From assembly GCA_021730825.1 (NCBI GenBank), contig JAKFYO010000114.1, positions 1 through 5,791 of the forward strand: a stretch of 5,791 bases of DNA. The letters run 5' to 3'. Below the pieces are notes generated by a model. That model ran no database searches. It was not told where the DNA came from and saw only the letters and a program-made list of their open reading frames with translations. This DNA comes from Hyphomicrobiales bacterium. GTDB taxonomy: Bacteria > Pseudomonadota > Alphaproteobacteria > Rhizobiales > Xanthobacteraceae. Below, piece by piece: positions 1 to 5,705 of this stretch; within the stretch, counting starts at the first letter, position 1, and each line of letters starts with the position of its first letter. The translations under genes were made by a program, and so were the position numbers.

Positions 1-696
1 TTGCGCGACACCTTTGCGCTCGTAGCCGGAGCCGATCGTGACCAGAATCTTTTTCCCGGCAACGAGGTCAAGTTTCTTGCGGGACTCTTCGCGCAAGACC
101 GCGAGCGCGTCTGCCTTGAACTTCGAGAGATCGATTCCGTTCGGAATGAGGTGAATACGCTCGCGCGGATAAGAGAAGTGCGCGACGATCTCGTCGGCAA
201 CCATCTGCGAATTCACGATCACGGCTTTCAGCCGCTTGCTCGCGAACATCTCGCGCTCCAGCCGCACCACATCGCGGTGGTAGCCGCTTATATTCTGAAA
301 CCAGCGCTTTAAGGGGCCGATGCTACGCGCACGATGTGCGAGATAGGCGGCGTGAACGCCGTCGCCCGCGCGATAAATGTCGCAACATGCAAGCCGCTCA
401 TGCGATTGCACGAGCGTGTCCCTCATGTCCGCGATGATCGAGCAGGCAGCCTTGGCGAAGCGCGTATCGCGGCTTGTGCGCGGCGAGCGTGATGGATCGC
501 AGCGCTGGAATTGGAGTCCGGGCTGCGGCTGCCATTCGCGCGCAATGATCGAAATAGCAACCCCGCGCTGAAGCAACGCTTCGATGGTGCGGTTCAGAAT
601 GAGCTCGCCGCCGCCGAAGCGGGAGAATTTCTGGCGCACGAATGCGAGTTTCGGGAGCTTTGTCACGGGCTGGACGGGCGAACCGGGCTGCGGCAT
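1..696 (-). CDS. WaaG-like glycosyltransferase, family 4 (3' end outside window)
   Basis: The minus-strand frame stays open from an ATG at 696 to the window edge and gives 232 residues, so the C-terminal part (roughly 130-150 residues in WaaG-type enzymes) is missing. Seen: a first beta strand KLAFVRQKFSRFGGGE (residues 16-31) with the glycine loop typical of GT-B enzymes, then YRAGDGVHAAYLAHR (108-122), RERIHLIPNGID (178-189) at the domain junction, and TIGSGYERKGVAQ (220-232), which starts the nucleotide-sugar-binding half. These align by eye with E. coli WaaG, the cytoplasmic enzyme that adds glucose to heptose II of the LPS core. Sugar and acceptor cannot be read from the sequence. An in-frame TGA six codons upstream fixes the start at 696. 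The ribosome site is weak (GAAGAA). The gene is divergent from another LPS-core-type transferase. Family assignment is strong; exact reaction is inferred. Confidence 0.9.
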   Translation of the reverse strand, partial: MPQPGSPVQPVTKLPKLAFVRQKFSRFGGGELILNRTIEALLQRGVAISIIAREWQPQPGLQFQRCDPSRSPRTSRDTRFAKAACSIIADMRDTLVQSHERLACCDIYRAGDGVHAAYLAHRARSIGPLKRWFQNISGYHRDVVRLEREMFASKRLKAVIVNSQMVADEIVAHFSYPRERIHLIPNGIDLSKFKADALAVLREESRKKLDLVAGKKILVTIGSGYERKGVAQ

Positions 697-789
697 ATCG
701 TGCTTCTTCGATCAAACGAGCTGTTCGCCGCTTTGAAACAGGCTCGCCCCAGATAGCCCGAAACGGTCTGTCTTCGCAACGAAACCGAT
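697..789. promoter_or_regulatory. Divergent intergenic region between two glycosyltransferases
   Basis: These 93 bases separate the starts of the WaaG-like (minus) and WaaE-like (plus) genes and must hold or overlap promoters for both. A TTGAAA at 733-738 on plus could be a -35 element, but there is no matching -10 hexamer at 16-18 bases, so no promoter is assigned. Neither gene has a strong Shine-Dalgarno here. Confidence 0.4.
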
Positions 790-1545
790 ATGCCGCGTCT
801 TTCCCTCATTGTCATTACCAAGAACGAGGAAGCCTCGATCGAGCGTTGCCTGCGCTCGGTTGCCGGTCTCGCGGACGAGATCGTGATCGTGGATAGCGGC
901 AGTACGGACCGCACGCTGGAGATCGCGCGCGGTTTCGGTGCGAAAATACTGGAGCCCAAAGACTGGCCGGGCTTCGGCCCGCAGAAGCGGCGCGCACAGG
1001 AAGCGGCAAGCGGCGACTGGATTCTGTCGCTCGATTCCGATGAGTGGATGGAAGCGGGACTGATCGCAGAAATAAAGGCCGTGTTGAACGATGCTTCGGC
1101 CGCCCCCGGTTACCGGATGCCGCGCCGAAACCGCTTCTGCGGGCAAATTGTGCGCTTCGGCGGCTGGTGGCCGGATCACGTCTTGCGTCTCTATCGCCGT
1201 GAGCGTGGACGCTTCAACGACAACCTCGTCCATGAAAGCGTGATCGTGGACGGCGAAGTACGCACGCTGAAGAATCCGATCGAGCACAACACCATCGTCA
1301 GCGCCGACGATGCCGACGGCAAGATCGAACGCTACGGGCATATCGCAGCACAGGAACTGCTCGCAAAGGGCAGAAGCGCCAGCGCACCGGAAGCGCTGCT
1401 GAGGGGTGCCGCCGCGTATCTCCGCAGCTTCGTCCTGCAACTCGGTTTTCTCGATGGAGCGACCGGCATGAAGGTCGCGAGCTATCAGGCGCGCTACACA
1501 TATAAGAAGTGGACCAGTGTCGCCGCCGCCAAAGGCCAGCGATAA
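790..1545 (+). CDS. WaaE/KdtX-like glycosyltransferase, family 2 (LPS core)
   Basis: A 251-residue cytoplasmic or membrane-associated GT-A transferase. Seen: LSLIVITKNEEASIERCL at the N-terminus (residues 4-21), VDSGSTD (34-40) for nucleotide binding, GFGPQKRRAQ (61-70), the metal-binding DxD as D82-S83-D84 within LSLDSDEW, then GGWWPDHVLRLYRR and NLVHESV in the acceptor half, and a C-terminal RSFVLQLGFLDGATG. This order matches the WaaE/KdtX family, whose characterised members add beta-1,4-glucose to heptose I of the LPS inner core; length is normal at about 250 residues. Nearby paralogues in alphaproteobacteria may use other sugars, so the substrate is inferred. The ATG at 790 directly precedes the family's N-terminus, although no good Shine-Dalgarno is visible. 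It is divergent from a WaaG-like gene, which supports an LPS-core role. Confidence 0.92.
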   Translation: MPRLSLIVITKNEEASIERCLRSVAGLADEIVIVDSGSTDRTLEIARGFGAKILEPKDWPGFGPQKRRAQEAASGDWILSLDSDEWMEAGLIAEIKAVLNDASAAPGYRMPRRNRFCGQIVRFGGWWPDHVLRLYRRERGRFNDNLVHESVIVDGEVRTLKNPIEHNTIVSADDADGKIERYGHIAAQELLAKGRSASAPEALLRGAAAYLRSFVLQLGFLDGATGMKVASYQARYTYKKWTSVAAAKGQR

Positions 1546-1572
1546 GACGCCCGATTGCCGCCGTTCTGATCG

Positions 1573-1587
1573 TTAACGCAACCTTAA
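1573..1587 (+). promoter_or_regulatory. Candidate CtrA-binding box (TTAA-N7-TTAA)
   Basis: Two TTAA half-sites at 1573-1576 and 1584-1587 are separated by exactly seven bases (CGCAACC), the consensus for the alphaproteobacterial cell-cycle and motility regulator CtrA. It lies in the 58-base gap before the c-di-GMP phosphodiesterase gene, where such a box could activate transcription. The match is exact in a G+C-rich background and correctly placed. Binding itself is inferred. Confidence 0.55.
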
Positions 1588-1603
1588 TCCGCACCTTGTT
1601 CTT

Positions 1604-3232
1604 ATGTTCGCAACCGGGCGGTCAAGGTCGGATTGCGTGCGCAAATCGAAGGCATGGTGGGCAGGGGTTGTGCTGGGCGGCGCTGCGGTCGCCTGCGTAC
1701 CTATTCTGCTGGTCGAATTGAGCCTGAACGGCTACGTCGAACGCAACGCGCGCGCGAAACTTGAATCGCAGGCGCGCAGCGCGCTCGGTCTTGCCGAAAT
1801 CCGTCTTGAAAGCGCTATGGCGACCCTCGTCGATCTGTCGTCGGTCGTCGGTGGTTGCGATCAGAGATCGCTGGAGATCATGCGCAGGGCCACCAGTGCC
1901 TCGACCCCGATCAAGGAGATCGCGGTGCTGGACGAGAGCGGCCTGACTACCTGCACCAATTTCGGTGATGGCGGCGAGCCGCGCGCGGTGTCGCGTGAGT
2001 TGCCGCTCGCGGACAGGCGTTTTGAAGTCTCATTGATCCGCTTCCGCGACCGCAACGATCGCGCGCTCCGGCTCCGGTTAGATCGCAAGAACGCGAAGCC
2101 GCTCGGCGCGCTGATCCCGGCGGATTTTCTGGTGCCCGATACGATCGACGACGATTTCCAGAACGGCCGCAGCCTGCGGCTCGTGCTCGACAACTCCGAA
2201 ATTGTGGCCGCCCGCCCGATCGGGGATGAAGGCCTCAGCATCGACCACACCCGCACGCTCGGCGTGCATCTGAAATCCGACCGCTTTCCCATCGCAGTCG
2301 TGGTCGAGCGTACCCGCGCGACGCTCACCGAAGAATATCGCGACCTGATGACCGTCGGCCGTGTCGGCTCGACACTGATTACAATTCTGATTTTTGCATT
2401 TGTGTCGCTCTATTTTCGCCGCAACCGCAGCGACCCGCTGGTGCAGTTCCGCGAGGCGATCGAGAACGGCGAGATCGTTCCGTTCTTTCAGCCCACGATC
2501 GACATTTCGAGCGGCAGGATCGTCGGTGCGGAAGTGCTGGCGCGCTGGCGCCGCCCGGACGGCACCATGGTGTCGCCCGCGAATTTCATCCCGCTCGCGG
2601 AGCGCTCGGGTCTTATCTATCCGATGACGCGCGCGCTGATGAAGCGTGCCTGCGTCGAAGTAGGGGCAGCACACGTAAACCGGCCGCAGATCAACATCGC
2701 TTTCAATCTCTATGCAGGTCACTTCGCGAACGACTCGATCATCGAAGAACTGAAGGCGATCTTCACGAATTCGCAGATCAGCCTTTCGCAGATCGTGCTT
2801 GAGGTGACCGAGCGCGAGCCGCTGCCGGATCTCGACCTCGCCCGCAACATCATCGAGCGGCTGCAGAAGCTAGGCATTCGCGTCGCCATCGACGACGTGG
2901 GAACCGGCCACGGCGGTCTGTCCTATCTGATGAAGCTTGGCGTCGATACCATCAAGATCGACAAGCTCTTCATCGACGCGATCAATACCGAGCGCCATTC
3001 CCAGACCATCATCGAGACGTTGCTTGAGCTTGCGCGCACGATGAACATGGAGGTGATTGCCGAAGGCGTCGAGAGCTTCGATCAGGTCGAGTATCTGCGC
3101 CGTAAGGGCGTGCACCAGGCGCAGGGCTATGTGTTCGCGCCGCCGCTGCCCGCGGCCTCCTACATCGCGCTGATCGAAGCAATGTATGCCGCGAAGGTGG
3201 CGCCAGCCGAGCAGACCGCAACTGCCGCCTGA
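1604..3232 (+). CDS. Membrane c-di-GMP phosphodiesterase, CSS-motif periplasmic domain + EAL domain
   Basis: A 542-residue inner-membrane protein predicted to hydrolyse cyclic di-GMP to pGpG. Seen: TM1 at about residues 18-41; a periplasmic region 42-250 with C85 and C117 in the two cysteine positions of the CSS-motif domain (the second reads CTN rather than CSS); TM2 at about 251-271; then an EAL domain, about 280-530. Catalytic residues are all present: E310 (EVLAR), N368, E400 and E403 (LEVTE), D430-D431 (DDVGTG), K451 (IKID), E487 and E490 (AEGVE), Q507 (QGY). There is no GGDEF domain. In E. coli relatives (PdeB, PdeC, PdeD, PdeG, PdeN) a disulfide in this domain, set by DsbA/DsbB, holds activity down. 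The same control here is inferred. The ATG at 1604 has no Shine-Dalgarno. A GTG at 1637 has AAGG nine bases upstream and begins just before TM1 (531 residues), so it may be the true start. Confidence 0.93.
   Translation: MFATGRSRSDCVRKSKAWWAGVVLGGAAVACVPILLVELSLNGYVERNARAKLESQARSALGLAEIRLESAMATLVDLSSVVGGCDQRSLEIMRRATSASTPIKEIAVLDESGLTTCTNFGDGGEPRAVSRELPLADRRFEVSLIRFRDRNDRALRLRLDRKNAKPLGALIPADFLVPDTIDDDFQNGRSLRLVLDNSEIVAARPIGDEGLSIDHTRTLGVHLKSDRFPIAVVVERTRATLTEEYRDLMTVGRVGSTLITILIFAFVSLYFRRNRSDPLVQFREAIENGEIVPFFQPTIDISSGRIVGAEVLARWRRPDGTMVSPANFIPLAERSGLIYPMTRALMKRACVEVGAAHVNRPQINIAFNLYAGHFANDSIIEELKAIFTNSQISLSQIVLEVTEREPLPDLDLARNIIERLQKLGIRVAIDDVGTGHGGLSYLMKLGVDTIKIDKLFIDAINTERHSQTIIETLLELARTMNMEVIAEGVESFDQVEYLRRKGVHQAQGYVFAPPLPAASYIALIEAMYAAKVAPAEQTATAA
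1624..1639 (+). promoter_or_regulatory. Shine-Dalgarno and GTG supporting a later start for the EAL gene
   Basis: AAGG at 1624-1627 precedes the in-frame GTG at 1637-1639 by nine bases. The upstream ATG at 1604 has no such site and lies only 16 bases after the CtrA-like box, so a transcript activated from that box might start downstream of the ATG. Both points favour the GTG. Confidence 0.4.
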
Positions 3233-3280
3233 AGCTCTGGATTAGCTCGCAAAACCCGCGCTATCCGATTCATTCGACTC

Positions 3281-3305
3281 GCGAATTTTCCGTTTTCGGA
3301 ATCGC
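3281..3305. other. Imperfect hairpin in the EAL-ceramidase spacer
   Basis: TTCCG (3288-3292) and CGGAA (3297-3301) pair around a TTTT loop, and GCGA (3281-3284) continues the pairing with TCGC (3302-3305) across a three-base bulge. It begins about 50 bases after the phosphodiesterase stop. No run of T follows on plus, so a terminator role is doubtful. It could equally be incidental. Confidence 0.3.
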
Positions 3306-3326
3306 TGCATGAACGCGCGGAATCCC

Positions 3327-3338
3327 CCCCGAGAGGGG
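3327..3338. other. Small C4-GAGA-G4 hairpin upstream of the ceramidase gene
   Basis: Within a run of seven C (3324-3330), CCCC-GAGA-GGGG can form a four-pair stem closed by a GNRA-type tetraloop when transcribed from plus. It is about 84 bases before the ceramidase-family start. A possible -10-like TATATG at 3387-3392 would place it upstream of the transcript, so its relevance is unclear. Confidence 0.2.
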
Positions 3339-3421
3339 CAGGATAAGGGGCTGCCTCGACTCGCAAATCGGCGCTCGCGCGGGCAATATATGCGCTCCTT
3401 GAAGGCAGCAGGAATTCCAGC

Positions 3422-4084
3422 ATGGCACTGAACGATCCGCTCGATCTCTATTGCGAACGGCTGCACGCCGGGTTTTGGGCAGAGCCTGTGAACGCGATCA
3501 GCAATCTCGCTTTCTTCCTCGCTGCCGCCGGCGCCTACATGCTGTGGAAGCGCGAAGGCAAGGGCGACCGCTTCATTCTGCTTCTGATCGGGCTTGCGGT
3601 GCTGGTCGGGATCGGCTCGTCGCTGTTTCATACCTTTGCGACAAGATGGGGTCTGCTCGCGGATTCGATCCCGATCGGAATCTTTGTCGTGACCTTCCTA
3701 GTTTACACGCTGCGCCGTTTCTTGGGGCAGGGTGTTGCAGCGACAACGCTTTGGATTGCAATCTTCCTCGTGGTCGCCGCAGTCCTTCCGCGGCTATTGC
3801 CGCCGGGCTTCCTCAATAACTCCGGTTTTTATTTCCCGGTGTTCGGCGCACTCGTGATCTTAGGCATTCTTCTGCGCGTAAAGGGCGGCGAAATGCGTTG
3901 GGTCGGCGGCGCATATCTTTGCGCGGCGGCGCTGTTCGCGCTTTCCTTGAGCTTCCGCATCGTCGATCCGAGCGTCTGCGCGCAGTTTCCGCTCGGCACG
4001 CACTTCGTCTGGCACTGCCTGAACGGCGCGCTGATCTATCTGATGCTCTGGACCGTGATTAAGGAGAAGTCAGGCGCGAAGTAG
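3422..4084 (+). CDS. Ceramidase-family membrane hydrolase (alkaline ceramidase-like, CREST superfamily)
   Basis: A 220-residue, very hydrophobic protein with about seven membrane helices. Seen: DLYCER (8-13) and EPVNAISN (21-28) at the N-terminus, GSSLFHTF (65-72), LLADSIPI (78-85) and GTHFVWHCLN (192-201). S66, H70, D81, H194 and H198 have the same spacings as the zinc-site residues of human ACER3 (S77, H81, D92, H217, H221), so a metal-dependent amidase site appears complete. Alkaline ceramidases cleave the amide bond of ceramides in membranes; the bacterial substrate is unknown and may be another N-acyl lipid. AGGA at 3410-3413, eight bases before ATG 3422, fixes the start. TATATG at 3387-3392 could be a -10 element, though no good -35 is seen. 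It is a single gene closed by its own terminator, with a DUF6498 gene following. Family call is firm; substrate is not. Confidence 0.88.
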   Translation: MALNDPLDLYCERLHAGFWAEPVNAISNLAFFLAAAGAYMLWKREGKGDRFILLLIGLAVLVGIGSSLFHTFATRWGLLADSIPIGIFVVTFLVYTLRRFLGQGVAATTLWIAIFLVVAAVLPRLLPPGFLNNSGFYFPVFGALVILGILLRVKGGEMRWVGGAYLCAAALFALSLSFRIVDPSVCAQFPLGTHFVWHCLNGALIYLMLWTVIKEKSGAK

Positions 4085-4099
4085 GCGCCACAAACAGAA

Positions 4100-4129
4100 G
4101 AGGCGGCCCGAAGGCCGCCTCAGTTCTTT
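4100..4129 (+). terminator. Intrinsic terminator of the ceramidase-family gene
   Basis: A perfect nine-pair G+C-rich stem (4100-4108 with 4113-4121) closed by a CGAA tetraloop begins 16 bases after the stop codon at 4084. It is followed by a T-rich stretch (AGTTCTTT). This should separate the gene from the next one downstream. Confidence 0.8.
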
Positions 4130-4299
4130 ACGCCACGCCGGGAGGAGTGGAGAGAAGCGTCGCATTCGCGAATCGCTTACATGACATAAGGCTAACAGTT
4201 TTTTGACGCCGCAGTCATTGATCTCATGCCCCAAACTGTGAATTTCAGGCCCGAATCGCCGCCACGTTGACCCGCCCTGCGGAATTACGGTTTTCCCGA

Positions 4300-5061
4300 A
4301 TGCAAAACACATACAGCAAGAATCATCCGGGCCTGGCGCGCGAGCCGGAGCCGTACTCCGGTCCCGGACTTTATCTCCCGGTCCTGATCGTTCTGGTCTC
4401 CAACCTGATCCCGATCCTAGGCGTCATGTTCTGGGGGTGGAATACGTTCGTACTTTTGATGCTCTATTGGGCCGAGACCGTCATCATCGCGTTCTGGACC
4501 TTGATGCGGATTCTCATAGGCGGCGATTTCGCGAAGAATTTCTTCGGCGAAATTCTCGGCCGGGTCTTCATGTTCTGCTTCTTCCTCGTGCATTCGACCG
4601 GCTTCATGCTCGGTCATTTCATTTTTCTATGGGCATTTTTCTCCGGAAAGCCCGGCCGCAATACGCAGTTGAGCGAAACCTTCTTCCAGACCATGCCGAA
4701 CGAATTCTGGAACGGCATCGTGATCGCAAACGGCCTGCTGCTGCCGCTTGCGGTTTCCTTTATCGGGCGCGGCATCGCTTTCGTCATCGAGATGGCGAAG
4801 CTGCCGCTCTGGAAACGGCTGGTGGATCAGGATTCATTCGAGGGCAGGCAGGCAGGCGCGCTCGTGGGCGGGCTCTATACCCGCATCATCATCATGCACG
4901 TGGTGATCTTGGCGGGGGCGGCACTCTCGCAGAAATACGGCGCGCTGGCGCCGCTGGTGCTCCTGATCGCCGCAAAAACGATCGTCGATATCTGGCTCTT
5001 CATCAAAATCGACCTGAAGGGCCGCGGCACTACGCCGGCCGATACCGTCACCGTGAAATAG
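4300..5061 (+). CDS. DUF6498-type polytopic membrane protein
   Basis: A 253-residue protein with about six membrane helices and a short hydrophilic N-terminus. Seen (numbered from ATG 4300): SNLIPILGVMFWGW (34-47), LLMLYWAETVII (52-63), FFLVHSTGFMLGHFIF (94-109) and LIAAKTIVDIW (222-232). The WGW, LYWxE, paired histidines H98/H106 and the late K226/D230 are the pattern I associate with DUF6498, a family without known function. Charged residues inside helices (E59, K226, D230) hint at transport or catalysis, but this is inference. An in-frame TTG at 4267 would add 11 residues. ATG 4300 is preferred because it directly precedes a plausible N-terminus; neither start has a clear Shine-Dalgarno. 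It follows the ceramidase terminator, so it should have its own promoter in 4130-4299. It ends ten bases before a strong shared hairpin. Confidence 0.8.
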   Translation: MQNTYSKNHPGLAREPEPYSGPGLYLPVLIVLVSNLIPILGVMFWGWNTFVLLMLYWAETVIIAFWTLMRILIGGDFAKNFFGEILGRVFMFCFFLVHSTGFMLGHFIFLWAFFSGKPGRNTQLSETFFQTMPNEFWNGIVIANGLLLPLAVSFIGRGIAFVIEMAKLPLWKRLVDQDSFEGRQAGALVGGLYTRIIIMHVVILAGAALSQKYGALAPLVLLIAAKTIVDIWLFIKIDLKGRGTTPADTVTVK

Positions 5062-5070
5062 CGCAAAATA

Positions 5071-5103
5071 AAATGACCGGAGCGGGGGAAGCTCCGGTCA
5101 TTT
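5071..5103. terminator. Bidirectional terminator between convergent genes
   Basis: A perfect 13-pair stem (5071-5083 with 5091-5103) with a seven-base loop begins ten bases after the stop of the DUF6498 gene on plus. On the minus strand it is followed by TATTTTGC, a good U tract, so it should stop transcripts from the small-protein cluster. On plus the tract is shorter (ATTTAAG) but the stem is strong. Shared use by both directions is inferred. Confidence 0.85.
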
Positions 5104-5107
5104 AAGG

Positions 5108-5132
5108 GCGGCCGCGGGGGGACGACGGCCGC
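5108..5132. repeat. GC-rich inverted repeat downstream of the 27-residue gene
   Basis: GCGGCCG (5108-5114) and CGGCCGC (5126-5132) form a seven-pair stem with an 11-base loop. It lies between the stop of the small minus-strand gene and the 13-pair hairpin. It has no U tract and may stabilise the 3' end of that transcript or help termination. Confidence 0.4.
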
Positions 5133-5147
5133 GAAGAAGTAGCCGGC

Positions 5148-5231
5148 TTAGCCGAGACCGCCAAACAGCCAGATCACAAGAATGATCGGCAGCGGAATGC
5201 CAATAAGCCAAAGAAGAAGACCGCGTCCCAT
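5148..5231 (-). CDS. 27-residue single-helix membrane protein
   Basis: ATG at 5231 to TAA at 5148 encodes 27 residues. It starts MGRGLLLWLIGIPLP and continues with Ile, Leu, Val and Trp to a short Gly-rich end (FGGLG). R3 is the only charged residue, which predicts a single membrane helix (about 5-23) with the N-terminus in the cytoplasm. The helix carries a central GIPLP kink motif. GGAAGGG (5239-5245 on plus, read on minus) lies seven bases before the ATG, a near-ideal Shine-Dalgarno, which is the main reason to call it a gene. It sits 67 bases downstream of the secreted-protein gene on the same strand and upstream of a strong terminator, so co-transcription is likely. From memory, similar GRGxLLWLxGIPxP short proteins recur in Hyphomicrobiales as hypotheticals; I could not search. 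Function unknown. Confidence 0.75.
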   Translation of the reverse strand: MGRGLLLWLIGIPLPIILVIWLFGGLG

Positions 5232-5238
5232 CTGATTA

Positions 5239-5245
5239 CCCTTCC
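5239..5245 (-). promoter_or_regulatory. Strong Shine-Dalgarno of the 27-residue gene
   Basis: Read on minus, GGAAGGG is followed by a seven-base spacer and then ATG. It decides the start of an ORF too short to be trusted on length alone. Confidence 0.7.
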
Positions 5246-5298
5246 GATTTGAATTCCATTCGGGCAGATAACCCGCGTGAGGCCGGAAGGTTCCGGGC

Positions 5299-5649
5299 TC
5301 ACGGCTTCGCGCGCTTGATACCGTCCTTGATGAAGACTTCGAACGGGGTTGTTCCTTCAGCGCTGCCGTCTTTCGCGCGGAACTTGCCGTTGGTGCAGAG
5401 AATGCCGCCCTGCGTCGGCACCGCGTCGAACACGACTTCGTTGTAGTAGGGCTTGCCTTCGATGATCGCGGTGAAATCGGTCGTGCATTTGCCGTTAGCG
5501 ACGACCGGCTCGTATTTGTCGATCATGACATTGTTGCCGCCGGTGCTCGGAAACGGGTTCTTGAGCACGGGCCAGCTTTCATAATTGGTCTGTGCGAGCG
5601 CTCCCGCAATCGTGCCGAGTGTAACGAGGGTAGCCAATATAAAGCGCAT
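5299..5649 (-). CDS. Small secreted protein with two cysteines, unknown function
   Basis: A 116-residue protein not recognised as a named family. Seen: a Sec signal peptide (R2, hydrophobic core about 3-17) with a likely signal-peptidase cut after A-L-A at residue 19, leaving a mature protein of about 97 residues. The mature part is soluble and polar, with C55 (NGKCTTDF) and C85 (GGILCTNGKF), which could form a disulfide in the periplasm, and a basic C-terminus (IKDGIKRAKP). It has no lipobox, so it should be free in the periplasm or exported. GGGAGGA (5654-5660 on plus) four bases before the ATG at 5649 fixes the start. It follows the upstream minus-strand gene by 56 bases and precedes the 27-residue gene by 67, so the three may form one transcript. 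No weak spot in the frame suggests a pseudogene. Confidence 0.85.
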   Translation of the reverse strand: MRFILATLVTLGTIAGALAQTNYESWPVLKNPFPSTGGNNVMIDKYEPVVANGKCTTDFTAIIEGKPYYNEVVFDAVPTQGGILCTNGKFRAKDGSAEGTTPFEVFIKDGIKRAKP

Positions 5650-5671
5650 GAAGTCCTCCCTGAGCCTTGCA

Positions 5672-5702
5672 GCATAAACCCGTCAGGATGGGGTTTGGAT
5701 GC
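5672..5702. other. Intercistronic hairpin upstream of the secreted-protein gene
   Basis: AAACCC (5676-5681) pairs with GGGTTT (5691-5696) around a nine-base loop, and GCAT (5672-5675) pairs with ATGC (5699-5702) across a two-base GG bulge. It fills most of the 56-base gap between two minus-strand genes. No U tract follows on minus, so it is better read as an mRNA structure or processing site than a terminator. Confidence 0.4.
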
Positions 5703-5705
5703 AGC

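Noticed and set aside
1..312. Open plus-strand frame at the left edge
   Set aside because: It is the complement of the WaaG-like coding sequence, whose minus-strand frame shows coherent family motifs.
712..1440. A 242-codon open frame on minus, opposite the family 2 glycosyltransferase
   Set aside because: It is antisense to a gene with clear motifs, has no recognisable domain, and long antisense frames are expected in G+C-rich DNA.
2078..2722. A 214-codon minus frame within the EAL gene
   Set aside because: It overlaps conserved EAL-domain sequence on the other strand and its translation shows no domain or ribosome site.
4203..4231. TTGACG at 4203-4208 as a -35 for the DUF6498 gene
   Set aside because: No acceptable -10 hexamer lies 16-18 bases downstream, so the promoter could not be supported.
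4070..4312. Minus-strand frame across the ceramidase-DUF6498 spacer
   Set aside because: It runs through the terminator hairpin, has no Shine-Dalgarno and no recognisable sequence.
4843..4854. Three tandem GGCA units in the DUF6498 coding sequence as a phase-variation tract
   Set aside because: Three tetranucleotide copies are too few for slippage-driven switching and fit ordinary codon use.
4437..5105. A 222-codon plus frame inside the DUF6498 gene
   Set aside because: Its translation is Arg/His-rich with no domain, typical of an out-of-frame read, while the DUF6498 frame gives clean membrane helices.
5283..5296. CCGGAAGGTTCCGG palindrome just after the secreted-protein stop as a terminator
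   Set aside because: The stem is only five pairs with a usable loop and no U tract follows on minus; a gene with its own Shine-Dalgarno lies just downstream.
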